Assembly (NCBI GenBank): GCA_027483535.1
Contig: JAIXUN010000002.1
Coordinates: 1,488,001 to 1,552,000, forward strand
Length of the DNA stretch: 64,000 nt
Source: a bacterium
GTDB lineage: Bacteria; Armatimonadota; Fimbriimonadia; Fimbriimonadales; Fimbriimonadaceae
Direction: 5' to 3'
Made by a program: the position numbers and the translations under genes. The notes under the pieces were generated by a model. That model was not told the origin of the DNA, did no database searches, and saw nothing but the letters and a program-made list of their open reading frames with translations. The first letter of the stretch is position 1, and every line of letters starts with the position of its first letter. This document shows positions 27,051 through 36,004 of the stretch, piece by piece.

Positions 27051-27982
27051 AGGAGCGCTTGCGCTTCCCGTGGTAGTTCGTTGAAAGTGGGTTGACCGGA
27101 TTGGGCGCCTGGCTTGGTCACGGATTGCGCCGCAACGTAGTTTGCGAAGGATGCGGCAACGGCCGGAGAGAGTCCCCGGGAAAGACCGAACGACAGGCCG
27201 CCGTTGAAAGCATCTCCCGCACCGACGGTATCGACGGCCTGGACTTTGGGGGCGGGAACCAATTCTCGGGAGGTTCGGGTGGCCACATAGGCGCCTTTCT
27301 CACCGAGAGTCGCGCAGACTCCTAGAACTCCGGTAGCCAGAACGCGATCTACGGCGAGGTCTAAGGACGCTTGGTCCACAACATCAACCCCGGTGAGCCA
27401 TGCCAATTCGTGCTCGTTGGGAGTGATCAGATCGACCACCGCCAAGAATTCGGTGTTTGGCCGAGTCGAAATCTCCGGAGCCGGGTTGTAGATCAAGAGG
27501 CGATCCTCTCGGTTGTCGCGTACCCATTCGCCAACGGCTAAGTTCACGAGCGGGTCAATTTCGTTCTGGACGAGGATGACGGCGGGATTGAACTGATCGA
27601 GACTGCTGATCGCTTGATCCGGAGTGAGCTTTAGGTTAGACCCTAGGGTCACAACGATCTGGTTTTGCCCAGATTCGTCGATGCAGATAATCGCCGCTCC
27701 CGTTGATGCTTCATCTGTTCGGGCGGCAGCAGAGACATCGACTCCGGACGCTGCGAGCCCGGCAAGCAGAGTCTCGGCGGCCGCATCGTTTCCAAAACAG
27801 CCACAGAAGGCGACCTCTCCACCGAGCTTTCCGATCATCGAAGCTTGGTTCGCCCCTTTGCCGCCGCAGAAGGCAGAAAAGGACTTCCCAACTCTGGACT
27901 CTCCTGGTTTCGGAAATCGGTCGACATACGCGACATAGTCCATCACCGCGCTTCCGATCACAAGAATCCTACTACCTGTCAT
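27047..27982 (-). CDS. rbsK: Ribokinase-like PfkB-family sugar kinase
   Basis: A 311-residue kinase phosphorylating ribose or a related sugar. The N-terminal PfkB signature GGKGANQASMIGKLGGEVAFCGCFGND and the C-terminal DTVGAGDAFNGGLSFGL, with the catalytic Asp, are both present. NPAPE and LITPNEHE segments match ribokinase well. No ribose transporter or repressor is nearby, so the exact sugar is unproven. It is divergent from a small hypothetical gene. Confidence 0.87.
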   Translation of the reverse strand: MTGSRILVIGSAVMDYVAYVDRFPKPGESRVGKSFSAFCGGKGANQASMIGKLGGEVAFCGCFGNDAAAETLLAGLAASGVDVSAAARTDEASTGAAIICIDESGQNQIVVTLGSNLKLTPDQAISSLDQFNPAVILVQNEIDPLVNLAVGEWVRDNREDRLLIYNPAPEISTRPNTEFLAVVDLITPNEHELAWLTGVDVVDQASLDLAVDRVLATGVLGVCATLGEKGAYVATRTSRELVPAPKVQAVDTVGAGDAFNGGLSFGLSRGLSPAVAASFANYVAAQSVTKPGAQSGQPTFNELPREAQALL

Positions 27983-28024
27983 TCGCCAAGGATACTAAAT
28001 GCGAGCAACCGCCGTCTTATTTGC

Positions 28025-28399
28025 ATGACTTCCGCGCTGGTGATTGCGACCGTTCTGGCGACCTCCAAGTCGGCACCCGTGCCGAGACAAGAGCAAACCG
28101 TTCTGCCGAGCGGAGAAGTTTTCACCATCACCGAAAAACTCGGAGCGGCTCCGCTGGTCCCTTTGCCTGGGAAGAAACTCTTGAACGAGTGCGAGATTCG
28201 GCTCGTTGGTCGCGGGGGAACGGTGATTCTGGACACCAAAAGTCGCGGGCTCAGCTACTGGGTCGAAAGTATCGACCTGCCAACATCCATGATCGATCTT
28301 TCCGTCGCCGGTTTGGGCGCAGGCGGATCGAGAGTGATGAGTCAGCCGGACACGGGCTTATTCTTGTGGATCACCGTGCTGCAACAACGATCTAACTAG
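28025..28399 (+). CDS. Hypothetical protein, possibly exported
   Basis: About 124 residues starting at ATG 28025, with a short hydrophobic stretch (MTSALVIATVLATS) that may be a weak signal peptide. The rest shows no recognisable family. The longer frame beginning at 27845 would overlap the divergent ribokinase gene, so the short start is preferred. The gene is followed after 45 bases by the polysaccharide exporter. Function unknown. Confidence 0.5.
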   Translation: MTSALVIATVLATSKSAPVPRQEQTVLPSGEVFTITEKLGAAPLVPLPGKKLLNECEIRLVGRGGTVILDTKSRGLSYWVESIDLPTSMIDLSVAGLGAGGSRVMSQPDTGLFLWITVLQQRSN

Positions 28400-28444
28400 G
28401 CAAACGCGTGCATCCTCGGTGCGCTTCGGTATCCTGTCGCAAGC

Positions 28445-29305
28445 ATGTTAAAGGAGTTGAAGGAACTATGGGGTTTCCGCGAACTCCTCTACGTGATGGT
28501 CCAGCGCGAACTCCGGATCCGCTACAAGAACTCGATCCTAGGGATTTTTTGGTCTTTTCTCAATCCCGTCGTTCAAGTTGGCGTGATGACGCTCGTCTTC
28601 GGGCGAATCCTCAACATTGGCGTTCCCAGCTATAGCGCGTACATCCTTGCGTCCTACTTGCCGTTCATGTTCATCCAGTTCTGCGTTCTGGATTCGGCGC
28701 AGTCGGTACTCGCGTCTTTGCCGCTGATCAAGAAGATTTACTTCCCACGGGAAATCTTGCCGCTCGCCACCGTCATTTCCAACTTCATCCACCTTCTGAT
28801 TGGTTTTGGTGTGTTCTTCATGTTCCTCTTGATCACGTTCCTGCGTCACCCGCAGGTGAACCCCTTCCAGATAGGAACGCTCATGCTTCCGGCGCTGCTG
28901 CTGGTCAGCCTGATGATGGCGATCGGGCTCGGCTTTCTTGTCAGCGCGCTCAACACGTTCTATGAGGATGTGAAGTACGTCGCGGGCATCGCGATGTACC
29001 TCCTGTTCTTCCTTTCGCCCGTGATGTACTTCACCGAACAGGTGGCGGCAACGGGTGCAAACGTTGAAAGTGGGAACTGGCTCTTCCGGATCTATCACTT
29101 GAACCCCTTGGCCGTACTTTGCACCGCCTATCGCAAAGCCCTGTTGGCGCCTGTGGACGTTCCGATTCGGGGCGCAGAGGTGTCTCCGCCGGTCGACCTG
29201 AATCCGCTTTACTACGTCTGGCTCGTCGTCTTCTCGTTCGGAACCATGATCTTCGGATATTGGTTCTTCAACCGAGTGAAGTGGAAGTTTGTGGAGCGAC
29301 CATGA
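28445..29305 (+). CDS. Polysaccharide ABC exporter, permease (Wzm/TagG type)
   Basis: A 286-residue permease of the ABC-2 family with about six membrane helices. The N-terminal segment ELLYVMVQRELRIRYKNSILGIFWSFLNP is the classic signature of O-antigen and teichoic-acid exporters. It would move a lipid-linked polysaccharide across the inner membrane together with the ATPase encoded next, whose start codon overlaps this stop in ATGA. Confidence 0.92.
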   Translation: MLKELKELWGFRELLYVMVQRELRIRYKNSILGIFWSFLNPVVQVGVMTLVFGRILNIGVPSYSAYILASYLPFMFIQFCVLDSAQSVLASLPLIKKIYFPREILPLATVISNFIHLLIGFGVFFMFLLITFLRHPQVNPFQIGTLMLPALLLVSLMMAIGLGFLVSALNTFYEDVKYVAGIAMYLLFFLSPVMYFTEQVAATGANVESGNWLFRIYHLNPLAVLCTAYRKALLAPVDVPIRGAEVSPPVDLNPLYYVWLVVFSFGTMIFGYWFFNRVKWKFVERP

Positions 29306-30042
29306 ACAAGACGATGATCGAAATGAAGGGCGTCCGAAAGACGTTCCTCCTCAGCAAGTCTGGCATCGCGTCGATCAAGACTCTCTTGCTATGGTGGAAA
29401 CGTCGCGAACTTGCCAAGCTCGACGTGCTGAAAGGGGTCGATCTTTCCGTTCGTCAGGGTGAATGCGTTGCCGTAATCGGAAAGAACGGTGCGGGCAAGA
29501 GCACGCTTCTCTCGTTACTGGCTCGCATCTACAAACCATCAGACGGGGAAGTAACGATTCATGGGCGCGTGGCGCCCCTGCTGGAACTAGGAGCAGGTTT
29601 TCACCCCGACCTGAGCGGCCTGGAAAACATTTACTTTAACGGGGTTATTCTTGGGCTGACCCGAGAACAGATCCAGGCCCGATTGCCGCAAATAGTGGAA
29701 TTCTCCGAACTCGGAGACCACATTGGTGCACCCGTTCGAACGTATTCAAGCGGAATGCAGGCTCGTTTGGGTTTCAGCGTCGCAGTTCACGTGGACGCAG
29801 AAATCCTGATTGTCGACGAGGTGCTCGCCGTTGGCGACTACAACTTCGAGCGCAAGTGCTTCGCAAAGATCGATGAGTTCAGAAAGGCGGGCGGCACGAT
29901 TCTGCTGGTATCGCACCAACTGGAATTGGTGAAGAAGATCGCCGATCGAGTGGTTTGGCTGAAGAATGGGATTGTCGTGCAGGATGGATCAGCGGACGAA
30001 GTCGTTGCCGCTTATCTTGCCGAAGACCCTGCAAATAACTAG
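29302..30042 (+). CDS. Polysaccharide ABC exporter, ATP-binding subunit (Wzt/TagH type)
   Basis: About 246 residues. It has Walker A GKNGAGKST, the signature YSSGMQARLGFS and Walker B ILIVDEVLAVGD, a combination typical of Wzt/TagH. GVDLSVRQGECVAVIG precedes Walker A. There is no long C-terminal carbohydrate-binding domain like that of classical Wzt O9a proteins. ATG at 29302 overlaps the permease stop. Its end overlaps the convergent glycosyltransferase gene by four bases. The two genes together likely export a surface polysaccharide. Confidence 0.92.
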   Translation: MNKTMIEMKGVRKTFLLSKSGIASIKTLLLWWKRRELAKLDVLKGVDLSVRQGECVAVIGKNGAGKSTLLSLLARIYKPSDGEVTIHGRVAPLLELGAGFHPDLSGLENIYFNGVILGLTREQIQARLPQIVEFSELGDHIGAPVRTYSSGMQARLGFSVAVHVDAEILIVDEVLAVGDYNFERKCFAKIDEFRKAGGTILLVSHQLELVKKIADRVVWLKNGIVVQDGSADEVVAAYLAEDPANN

Positions 30043-30992
30043 GGCGCGCGTCGCACACGAGGATCGATCTGCTCCGGTTTTGCGGATCGCACCTTTGCGA
30101 AAAGGATCACCTGCTCCGCGAATCTCGAGAACAGTCCCAACGTGAGCGCAGTCGGTATCGCCCACAGGAAAAGCCGGAGCAGAGCGCCAACTCGGTTTGC
30201 GAAAGCACAGTGCTTGGCTGCGCGGTCGCCGAGCGTTTTTGAGAAGAACATCTCCTTTCCGGCGTTGTATCGGGCAACCGCCAACCAGCGCCGATTCCGG
30301 CTGCTCGATCCTAGTTCGTGAGTGAAGACCGCTTTCGGAACGTACACGATTCGCCCGTGGCGGGACAGTCGGTGACAGAGTTCAGTGTCTTCGCAGTAGA
30401 GGAAGAAATCTTCGTCAAACCGCTCTTCGAACGATCTTCTTGTCATGAGACAAGCTCCCATCACCTGGGGTGTATCGGTAGGGCTTGAACCCGTCGAGAC
30501 GAGTCGCTTGGTGTTCCAGTAGTTGGCGGGCGAAAGGGGGGCAACTCGTTGGAGCACTTTATCCAGAAGGAGCTGTTCCATCCAAACCCGTCCCAATGTG
30601 AGAGCCTCGGCCGTGCTGTTCTGTAAGGACCCGTCGAGATTCAAGAGCTTGCCGCCCGCGGCGGCTACCGAAGGATCGTCAAACGTTGCCGCGAGTCGGG
30701 TGATCGCGCCTTCTTCTGCATAGGCATCGGAATTGAGATAGAGCAACAAGTCCCTATCAGCCTGAGCCGCGCCAAGGTTGTTCGCGGGTCCGAATCCAAC
30801 GTTGTCATCAAGAGCAAGGAGCGTTACGTGCGGGAACTGTTCGCGAACCATCTCCGCCGAGCCATCGCTCGATGAATTGTCGACAACAATGATCTGCTCA
30901 TCCTGTCCAAGATGGGCAAGGCACGTTCGCAGTTGTTCCTTGGTATTGAAACTCACCACGATGACCGAAACATCCTTCGCGGTGTAAGACAT
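30039..30992 (-). CDS. Glycosyltransferase family 2 (rhamnosyltransferase-like)
   Basis: About 317 residues. The GT-A fold opens with VSVIVVSFNTKEQLRTCL, then VVDNSSSDGSAEMV and LLYLNSDAY, a DXD-like site. The GACLMTRRSFEE and EDTELCHRLSRHGRIVYVPKAVFTHELG motifs resemble those of O-antigen and rhamnan transferases. A hydrophobic C-terminal segment could anchor it to the membrane. ATG at 30992 (MSYTAKDV) is preferred over the upstream ATG at 31028. Its location opposite the exporter suggests a related surface-polysaccharide role. Confidence 0.87.
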   Translation of the reverse strand: MSYTAKDVSVIVVSFNTKEQLRTCLAHLGQDEQIIVVDNSSSDGSAEMVREQFPHVTLLALDDNVGFGPANNLGAAQADRDLLLYLNSDAYAEEGAITRLAATFDDPSVAAAGGKLLNLDGSLQNSTAEALTLGRVWMEQLLLDKVLQRVAPLSPANYWNTKRLVSTGSSPTDTPQVMGACLMTRRSFEERFDEDFFLYCEDTELCHRLSRHGRIVYVPKAVFTHELGSSSRNRRWLAVARYNAGKEMFFSKTLGDRAAKHCAFANRVGALLRLFLWAIPTALTLGLFSRFAEQVILFAKVRSAKPEQIDPRVRRAP

Positions 30993-31036
30993 AACGGTCT
31001 CAGTATGAATTGCCGAACAACCGAGCAAGACCGGTC

Positions 31037-31065
31037 TTGGGAATCTTCGAGTTGAATGCTACACT
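31037..31065 (+). promoter_or_regulatory. Sigma-70-type promoter of greA
   Basis: TTGGGA, a 17-base spacer and TACACT give a good housekeeping promoter. The predicted start, near 31072, is about three bases before the ATG, so the transcript is probably leaderless. Confidence 0.65.
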
Positions 31066-31074
31066 TGATGTTTC

Positions 31075-31554
31075 ATGGGGAAAGAGATCCAGGTAACCCG
31101 CGAAGGGTACGAAAAGCTCAAGGCCGAGCTTGAAGAACTGAAGGGTCCCGTGCGAATGAACATTGCCGAGGCCATTCGCGAGGCAAAATCTCACGGTGAC
31201 TTGCGTGAAAACGCCGCCTATCACGAGGCAAAGTTAAACCAAACTCGACTTGAAAGTCGCATCGCCGACCTTGAGCGAGCAGTGCAAATGGCCAAAGTGG
31301 TCGAGCGTCCGGACGTTCATGGCGAGATCGCTCACCTAGGTTCGCGCGTGATCTTGCACGACACCGAGTTCGACGAGGAGCTTTCCATCAAGCTTGTCGG
31401 ATCGTTCGAAGCGGACCCCGCTCAAGACCTCATTTCCATCGGATCGCCTCTTGGTGAGGCGGTTTTGGGCAAAACCATAGGCGATGTGGTGCAGGTTGAG
31501 GCACCCGCAGGTACGAGCATCTACAAGATTCTCCGCGTTTCTAACGAGTCATGA
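31075..31554 (+). CDS. greA: Transcription elongation factor GreA
   Basis: A 159-residue factor that rescues backtracked RNA polymerase by stimulating transcript cleavage. The coiled-coil N-terminal domain has the usual opening YEKLKAELEELKGPVR and EAREKSHGDLRENAAYHEAK-like tip, with the acidic residues of DLRENA. The C-terminal FKBP-like domain follows (ISIGSPLGEAVLGKTIGDVVQVEAP). A second homolog is encoded at 41167-41670. The stop overlaps the next gene in ATGA. Confidence 0.95.
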   Translation: MGKEIQVTREGYEKLKAELEELKGPVRMNIAEAIREAKSHGDLRENAAYHEAKLNQTRLESRIADLERAVQMAKVVERPDVHGEIAHLGSRVILHDTEFDEELSIKLVGSFEADPAQDLISIGSPLGEAVLGKTIGDVVQVEAPAGTSIYKILRVSNES

Positions 31555-32372
31555 AGCTTCGCCACGCCGTTCTGATCGGGCTAGTTGCGATGACCGCGGT
31601 GGGCTGTTCGACGAGTGGTATGAACGGGCCTGTCTCGATGAAGGCTGACTTCTCGGGCACGCTCGATCTCGCGGTTCCCACCCAGTTGCGTCTTCGAAAC
31701 TTCCGAAAGGACCTTCAACTCGGAGAAACCGAGGAATCGGCCTTCGAAGTGTTCTCGGCTCCAGCAAAGTCGTATCCGTTTTCCGATCTTCCTCCGGGAC
31801 TGAAACCTCCCTTCGAATCGAAAGGCTGGGAGACGACGGAAGGCGGATTTGGGGTCATTACCTTCGAAGGGCGAATCGCTCTTGCGATGCGGCAGTACGA
31901 GAATTACGATCTGTCGAAGGTCGATGCGCTCGTGGAGCAGGTTCGCCTTGCAAACGGTGAAATCACGCCGAAGGTGATGGTCGGGCAGAAGGCTCGGTTT
32001 TGGATGTGGGTGGATGGTGGCTACCGCCTGCTCATTTCCGTGCTGCCCACCTCCGACACCCGAGGGATTGTTTCCGTGACGCTTGGCGATCAGGCCTTGA
32101 TGGATTTCCTGGGACTTCAACCGTCTGAATCCAACGCCCCGGCGACAGAAGTGCAACCTGCTCCGCAGAATTCCGAGCAGAACACTTCCGCAGAGCCGAG
32201 CGGAGAACTTGGGGCACCTTCTCCCACAAACCAACCGGAAGTTCAAGGTGGAGCCGCAACTGGCCAAACTAGCGGCGAAATGGGTGGCCAACCCGTTGAC
32301 GGTGAAAAATCCCGGTCGGATTCCTTCTTTGTTTCGCCCCCAGCCGGGCAGACTTCTAGTTCATCCCTATGA
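31551..32372 (+). CDS. Predicted lipoprotein of unknown function
   Basis: A 273-residue protein with signal peptide MKLRHAVLIGLVAMTAVGC; the Cys in A-V-G-C is the lipidation site. A mixed alpha/beta region follows to about residue 185. The last 80 residues are Gly/Pro/Gln/Glu/Ser-rich and probably flexible. The gene is translationally coupled to greA upstream (ATGA overlap) and to kdsB downstream (another ATGA). No domain recognised. Confidence 0.8.
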   Translation: MKLRHAVLIGLVAMTAVGCSTSGMNGPVSMKADFSGTLDLAVPTQLRLRNFRKDLQLGETEESAFEVFSAPAKSYPFSDLPPGLKPPFESKGWETTEGGFGVITFEGRIALAMRQYENYDLSKVDALVEQVRLANGEITPKVMVGQKARFWMWVDGGYRLLISVLPTSDTRGIVSVTLGDQALMDFLGLQPSESNAPATEVQPAPQNSEQNTSAEPSGELGAPSPTNQPEVQGGAATGQTSGEMGGQPVDGEKSRSDSFFVSPPAGQTSSSSL

Positions 32373-33103
32373 GCCGATCTTGCGCGATTGTGATCCCTGC
32401 TCGCATGGCGAGCACGCGTTTTCCAGGTAAGCCCCTCGTGGACCTCTGTGGGAAGCCCATGTTGCAATGGGTGGTTGAGGCTTCGCGAAAGGCGAATCTG
32501 ACCGACCAGATTGTTGTCGCCACACCTGACGATGAGATTTTGGAAACCTGCCGGCTTCTAAAAATCGATGCGGTACGAACGGCAATCAGTCATCCAAGCG
32601 GTACGGATCGACTGGCGGAAGTCTCCGACGGGCTGTTCGCCGACGTTTACGTGAACGTCCAAGGCGATGAACCGCTGATCGACCCGGAGACCATTCGGGC
32701 CTGTGCGAAGCCCCTTCTGGATGATCCAACTCTGGAAATGGGCAGCATTTACTCGGCGATTGCCGAGGACGAGATTGAAAACCCCGCCGTCGTGAAGGTC
32801 GTTACGGATCTAGCCGGCAACGCCCTTTACTTCAGCCGACATGCGATCCCATTCCCGCGCAACCCGCGAGTGATTCCGATGAAGAAGCACGTCGGGATCT
32901 ATTGCTATCGCCGGGATGTTCTTCAACGTTTTGCGGGATGGGAACAGTCTCCACTCGAGGCGACCGAGTCGTTGGAGCAGTTGCGCTTCTTGGAGCACGG
33001 AGTTCGGATTCGGATGTCGGAAGGGAAGGCAAGTGCGGTGGCGGTTGACACGCCTGAGCAAGCCGACGAGGTGCGAAAGCTGTTGTCTGGTTCTGTTCGT
33101 TAG
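32369..33103 (+). CDS. kdsB: 3-deoxy-manno-octulosonate cytidylyltransferase
   Basis: A 244-residue enzyme that activates Kdo as CMP-Kdo for inner-core lipopolysaccharide. The family motif IPARMASTRFPGKPL lies at about residues 9-23, NVQGDEPLIDP is near 93-103, and HVGIYCYRRD and LEATESLEQLRFLEHG follow. It indicates a Gram-negative outer membrane with Kdo. It is the third gene of the greA-lipoprotein-kdsB group. Confidence 0.95.
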   Translation: MSRSCAIVIPARMASTRFPGKPLVDLCGKPMLQWVVEASRKANLTDQIVVATPDDEILETCRLLKIDAVRTAISHPSGTDRLAEVSDGLFADVYVNVQGDEPLIDPETIRACAKPLLDDPTLEMGSIYSAIAEDEIENPAVVKVVTDLAGNALYFSRHAIPFPRNPRVIPMKKHVGIYCYRRDVLQRFAGWEQSPLEATESLEQLRFLEHGVRIRMSEGKASAVAVDTPEQADEVRKLLSGSVR

Positions 33104-33214
33104 GTGAAAGAACCGCTGTCGTAGGGCTGTTCCGTAACCTATACTTACTGTCCGCATCGCAAAGAAGCGAGCGAAATCTGGAGACAAGAGGTCCAGTGCT
33201 GGCCCTTCGGGTGA

Positions 33215-35434
33215 ATGACGCGCGTTAAATTTGAACTACCTGGTGATTGGGAAGACCCGGATGGTCTGCATCACTTGGTCGCCCTTATCCGAGAAACTCG
33301 CCCGAGTGCGAATATCTCGAAGATCCGTTTGGCTTATTTCGTTGCCGAACAGGCGCACGCAGGTCAACTCCGCTCATCGGGACAGCCCTATGTGACGCAC
33401 CCGCTCGCCGTTGCCGAAATTCTTGCCGAGCTACGGATGGATGACGACACGCTCTGTGCCGCTTTCCTCCACGACGTTCTTGAGGATGTTCCCGACGTTC
33501 GGGGAGAAGATCTGGGGCGCGTATTCGGTGGGCAAGTGCTTCATCTCATCGATGGAGTGACGAAGCTTAAGTTCAAACCTCAGGGCGAACTGACCGCTAG
33601 AGAAAAGGCGGTAGCCGAGACCACTCGCACCGCTGAGACCTTGCGAAAGATGCTCCTGGCGATGGCCAAAGACTTTCGAGTCATGGTCATCAAGCTGGCC
33701 GATCGGTTACACAACCTGCAAACACTGGGCGCCCTCGCCGAAGAAAAGCGCATTCGCATCGCTCGGGAGACGTTGGACGTTTACGCCCCGCTCGCTGCCC
33801 GACTGGGTATTTGGCAGCTCAAATGGCAGCTCGAAGACCTGGCATTCAAGCACCTCCATCCCTCTGAGTTTCAACGGGTGAGCGACCTCGTTTCTAAATC
33901 TCGCGTGGAACGAGAAGCCGAACTTGCGGACTCCATTCGGGTGATCAAAGAAAAGCTTCAGGCTCGTGGTGTGGTCTCAATCGAGATTCGCGGCAGGCCA
34001 AAGCACCTCTACTCGATCTTCAACAAGATGGTGAAGCAGGGTGTGCAGTTTGAAGAGATTTACGATCTTCTGGCGCTAAGAATCATCGTCCCCGAAGTGT
34101 CCGACTGCTACGTCACCTTGGGGATTGTGCATGAGATGTTCACGCCGATCATGCAGCTTTTCTACGACTACATCGCTCGACCGAAAACGAACGGCTATCA
34201 GTCTCTTCACACGAAAGTGTTAGGACCTACGGGGCAGCCGCTTGAGATTCAAATCCGGACCGTGAAGATGCACGAGATCGCGGAGTTTGGCGTGGCGGCT
34301 CACTGGAGCTACAAAGAGGGGATCAACGCTGGCGACGAATCGGTGAAGCTCAAGGACCTTCGCGAGCAACTCTTCGATTGGTCCTCCGAGTCCAAACTCT
34401 CGAGCGATTTTCTCCGCAGCGTCTCGACCGACCTCTTTGCCGAGCAAGTGTTTGTCTTCACTCCGAAGGGGGACGTCTTAGACCTTCCGATCGGGTCTAC
34501 GCCGGTCGACTTTGCGTTTCGCGTGCATACACGCCTGGGCATGACCTTGGTTGGGGCCAAGATCAACGGCCACATCGCCCCTCTCAGTACTCAACTGCAG
34601 AACGGCGATGTGGTTGAGATCGTCAACCGCTCCAACGCGCAACCATCGTTGGATTGGCTGGAATTCGTCAAGTCTCAGCACGCTCGCAGCAAGATTCGTG
34701 CGCATTTCCGAAAACTGAATCGAGAGTCAGATTCTCACCGCGGGCGAGAATTGCTCGAAAAGGAGCTGAAGTCTCTGGGACTCGATCACAAGCAGTTTCT
34801 CGGTGAGGACAAGCTTTCCAAACTCCTGGAGCATTACAACAGCGTGGAGAGCCCGACCGAACTGCTTGCAAAAGTAGGGAGCGGTCTTGTCAGTGTTCAG
34901 AGCGTCATCCAGCGTTTGCGCGGGATCGCACCCGACCAGCAGACGCCCAACCGTGTCGAAGTCAGCAAGTCGCGCGAAGGGAAGCTGGAGCTTCGGGGAT
35001 CGGGAATGGATGGCATTCTCGTTGCCCGAGCAAAGTGTTGTGGCCCGATTCCTGGCGACGAAGTCGTTGGTTACGTCACTCGGGCTAGAGGGATTTCTTT
35101 GCACCGCAAGGTGTGTCCCAACGCGATCGCCTACCTGAGTTCCGAGCCCGAAAGGCTTATGCCGTTCGCGTGGACCGGCGATAGCAACGTCTATGGGGTT
35201 TCTCTTCGAATCATCGCGGTGGACCGTACCGGGCTACTCGCTGAGATCGTGAACATCTTGAGCGAATCGAAGACGAACCTCTCCTCTGGAAAGATCAAGA
35301 CCTTGCCTAACAGCACCGCCGAAATTGACGTAACGATCGATGTCCGGGACACCGACCACCTTCAACAAGTCATGACTAAGATTGGAAACTTCTCGGATGT
35401 GATCTCGATTCTCAGGGTGCTCGGCAAAGGATGA
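33215..35434 (+). CDS. rel: (p)ppGpp synthetase/hydrolase, Rel/SpoT type, with altered synthetase motif
   Basis: A 739-residue stringent-response enzyme. The HD hydrolase domain is intact (THPLAVAEILAEL and FLHDVLEDV at about 82-90). The synthetase has RPKHLYSIFNKM, YDLLALRIIV and NGYQSLHTKV. A TGS domain lies near 415-475 and a C-terminal ACT domain near 665-739 (IIAVDRTGLLAEIVNILSE). The motif that separates bifunctional (RXKD) from RelA-type (EXDD) enzymes reads LFYD here, so synthetase activity needs checking. The stop overlaps dtd by four bases. Confidence 0.94.
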   Translation: MTRVKFELPGDWEDPDGLHHLVALIRETRPSANISKIRLAYFVAEQAHAGQLRSSGQPYVTHPLAVAEILAELRMDDDTLCAAFLHDVLEDVPDVRGEDLGRVFGGQVLHLIDGVTKLKFKPQGELTAREKAVAETTRTAETLRKMLLAMAKDFRVMVIKLADRLHNLQTLGALAEEKRIRIARETLDVYAPLAARLGIWQLKWQLEDLAFKHLHPSEFQRVSDLVSKSRVEREAELADSIRVIKEKLQARGVVSIEIRGRPKHLYSIFNKMVKQGVQFEEIYDLLALRIIVPEVSDCYVTLGIVHEMFTPIMQLFYDYIARPKTNGYQSLHTKVLGPTGQPLEIQIRTVKMHEIAEFGVAAHWSYKEGINAGDESVKLKDLREQLFDWSSESKLSSDFLRSVSTDLFAEQVFVFTPKGDVLDLPIGSTPVDFAFRVHTRLGMTLVGAKINGHIAPLSTQLQNGDVVEIVNRSNAQPSLDWLEFVKSQHARSKIRAHFRKLNRESDSHRGRELLEKELKSLGLDHKQFLGEDKLSKLLEHYNSVESPTELLAKVGSGLVSVQSVIQRLRGIAPDQQTPNRVEVSKSREGKLELRGSGMDGILVARAKCCGPIPGDEVVGYVTRARGISLHRKVCPNAIAYLSSEPERLMPFAWTGDSNVYGVSLRIIAVDRTGLLAEIVNILSESKTNLSSGKIKTLPNSTAEIDVTIDVRDTDHLQQVMTKIGNFSDVISILRVLGKG

Positions 35435-35907
35435 GAGTGATCGTTCAGCGCGTATCGATGGCTGGGGTCCGGGTGGACGGCAAGGAAGTTGGTCGCTGCG
35501 GCCCGGGGCTGTTGCTGCTGGTGGGAATTCATGTCGACGACGACTTATCCAAAGTAGTCAAGATGGCGAAGAAAGTGGTGGGACTCAGGATTTTCAACGA
35601 CGCAGAAGGGAAGATGAACCTTTCTATCAGCGACTTTCCGTTCGATGGTCCACCCTCGCCAAACGCCCCCGCGTTCGATAAGTCGATCCTGGCGGTTTCT
35701 AACTTCACCGTTTACGGGGATGCTTCCAAGAGTCGGCGCCCGAGCTTTACGTCGTCGGCTCCATTCGAGAAAGGCAAAGAACTTTTCGATCAGTTTGTGA
35801 CCGAGCTTCGCTCACAAGGAGTAGAAGTACAGACGGGTATCTTCGGTGCCCATATGGACGTTTCGTTGGTGAATGACGGGCCCGTAACCCTTGTGGTGGA
35901 CCTCTAG
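35431..35907 (+). CDS. dtd: D-aminoacyl-tRNA deacylase
   Basis: A 158-residue enzyme removing D-amino acids (and glycine from tRNA-Ala) from tRNA. The opening MRVIVQRVSMAGVRVDGKEVG and the SNFTVYGDASKSRRPSF segment are diagnostic. The C-terminal NDGPVTLVVD with the cis Gly-Pro is present. The start is coupled to rel by the ATGA overlap. Confidence 0.95.
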   Translation: MRVIVQRVSMAGVRVDGKEVGRCGPGLLLLVGIHVDDDLSKVVKMAKKVVGLRIFNDAEGKMNLSISDFPFDGPPSPNAPAFDKSILAVSNFTVYGDASKSRRPSFTSSAPFEKGKELFDQFVTELRSQGVEVQTGIFGAHMDVSLVNDGPVTLVVDL

Positions 35908-36004
35908 TTGTTCGGGAGACGAAAGACCTATCGGAACGTGATCCCACCGAAACGGGTTATCATGTCAGACGTCCGACCTTCGAATCCGAAACGAGGGAAC
36001 GAAC

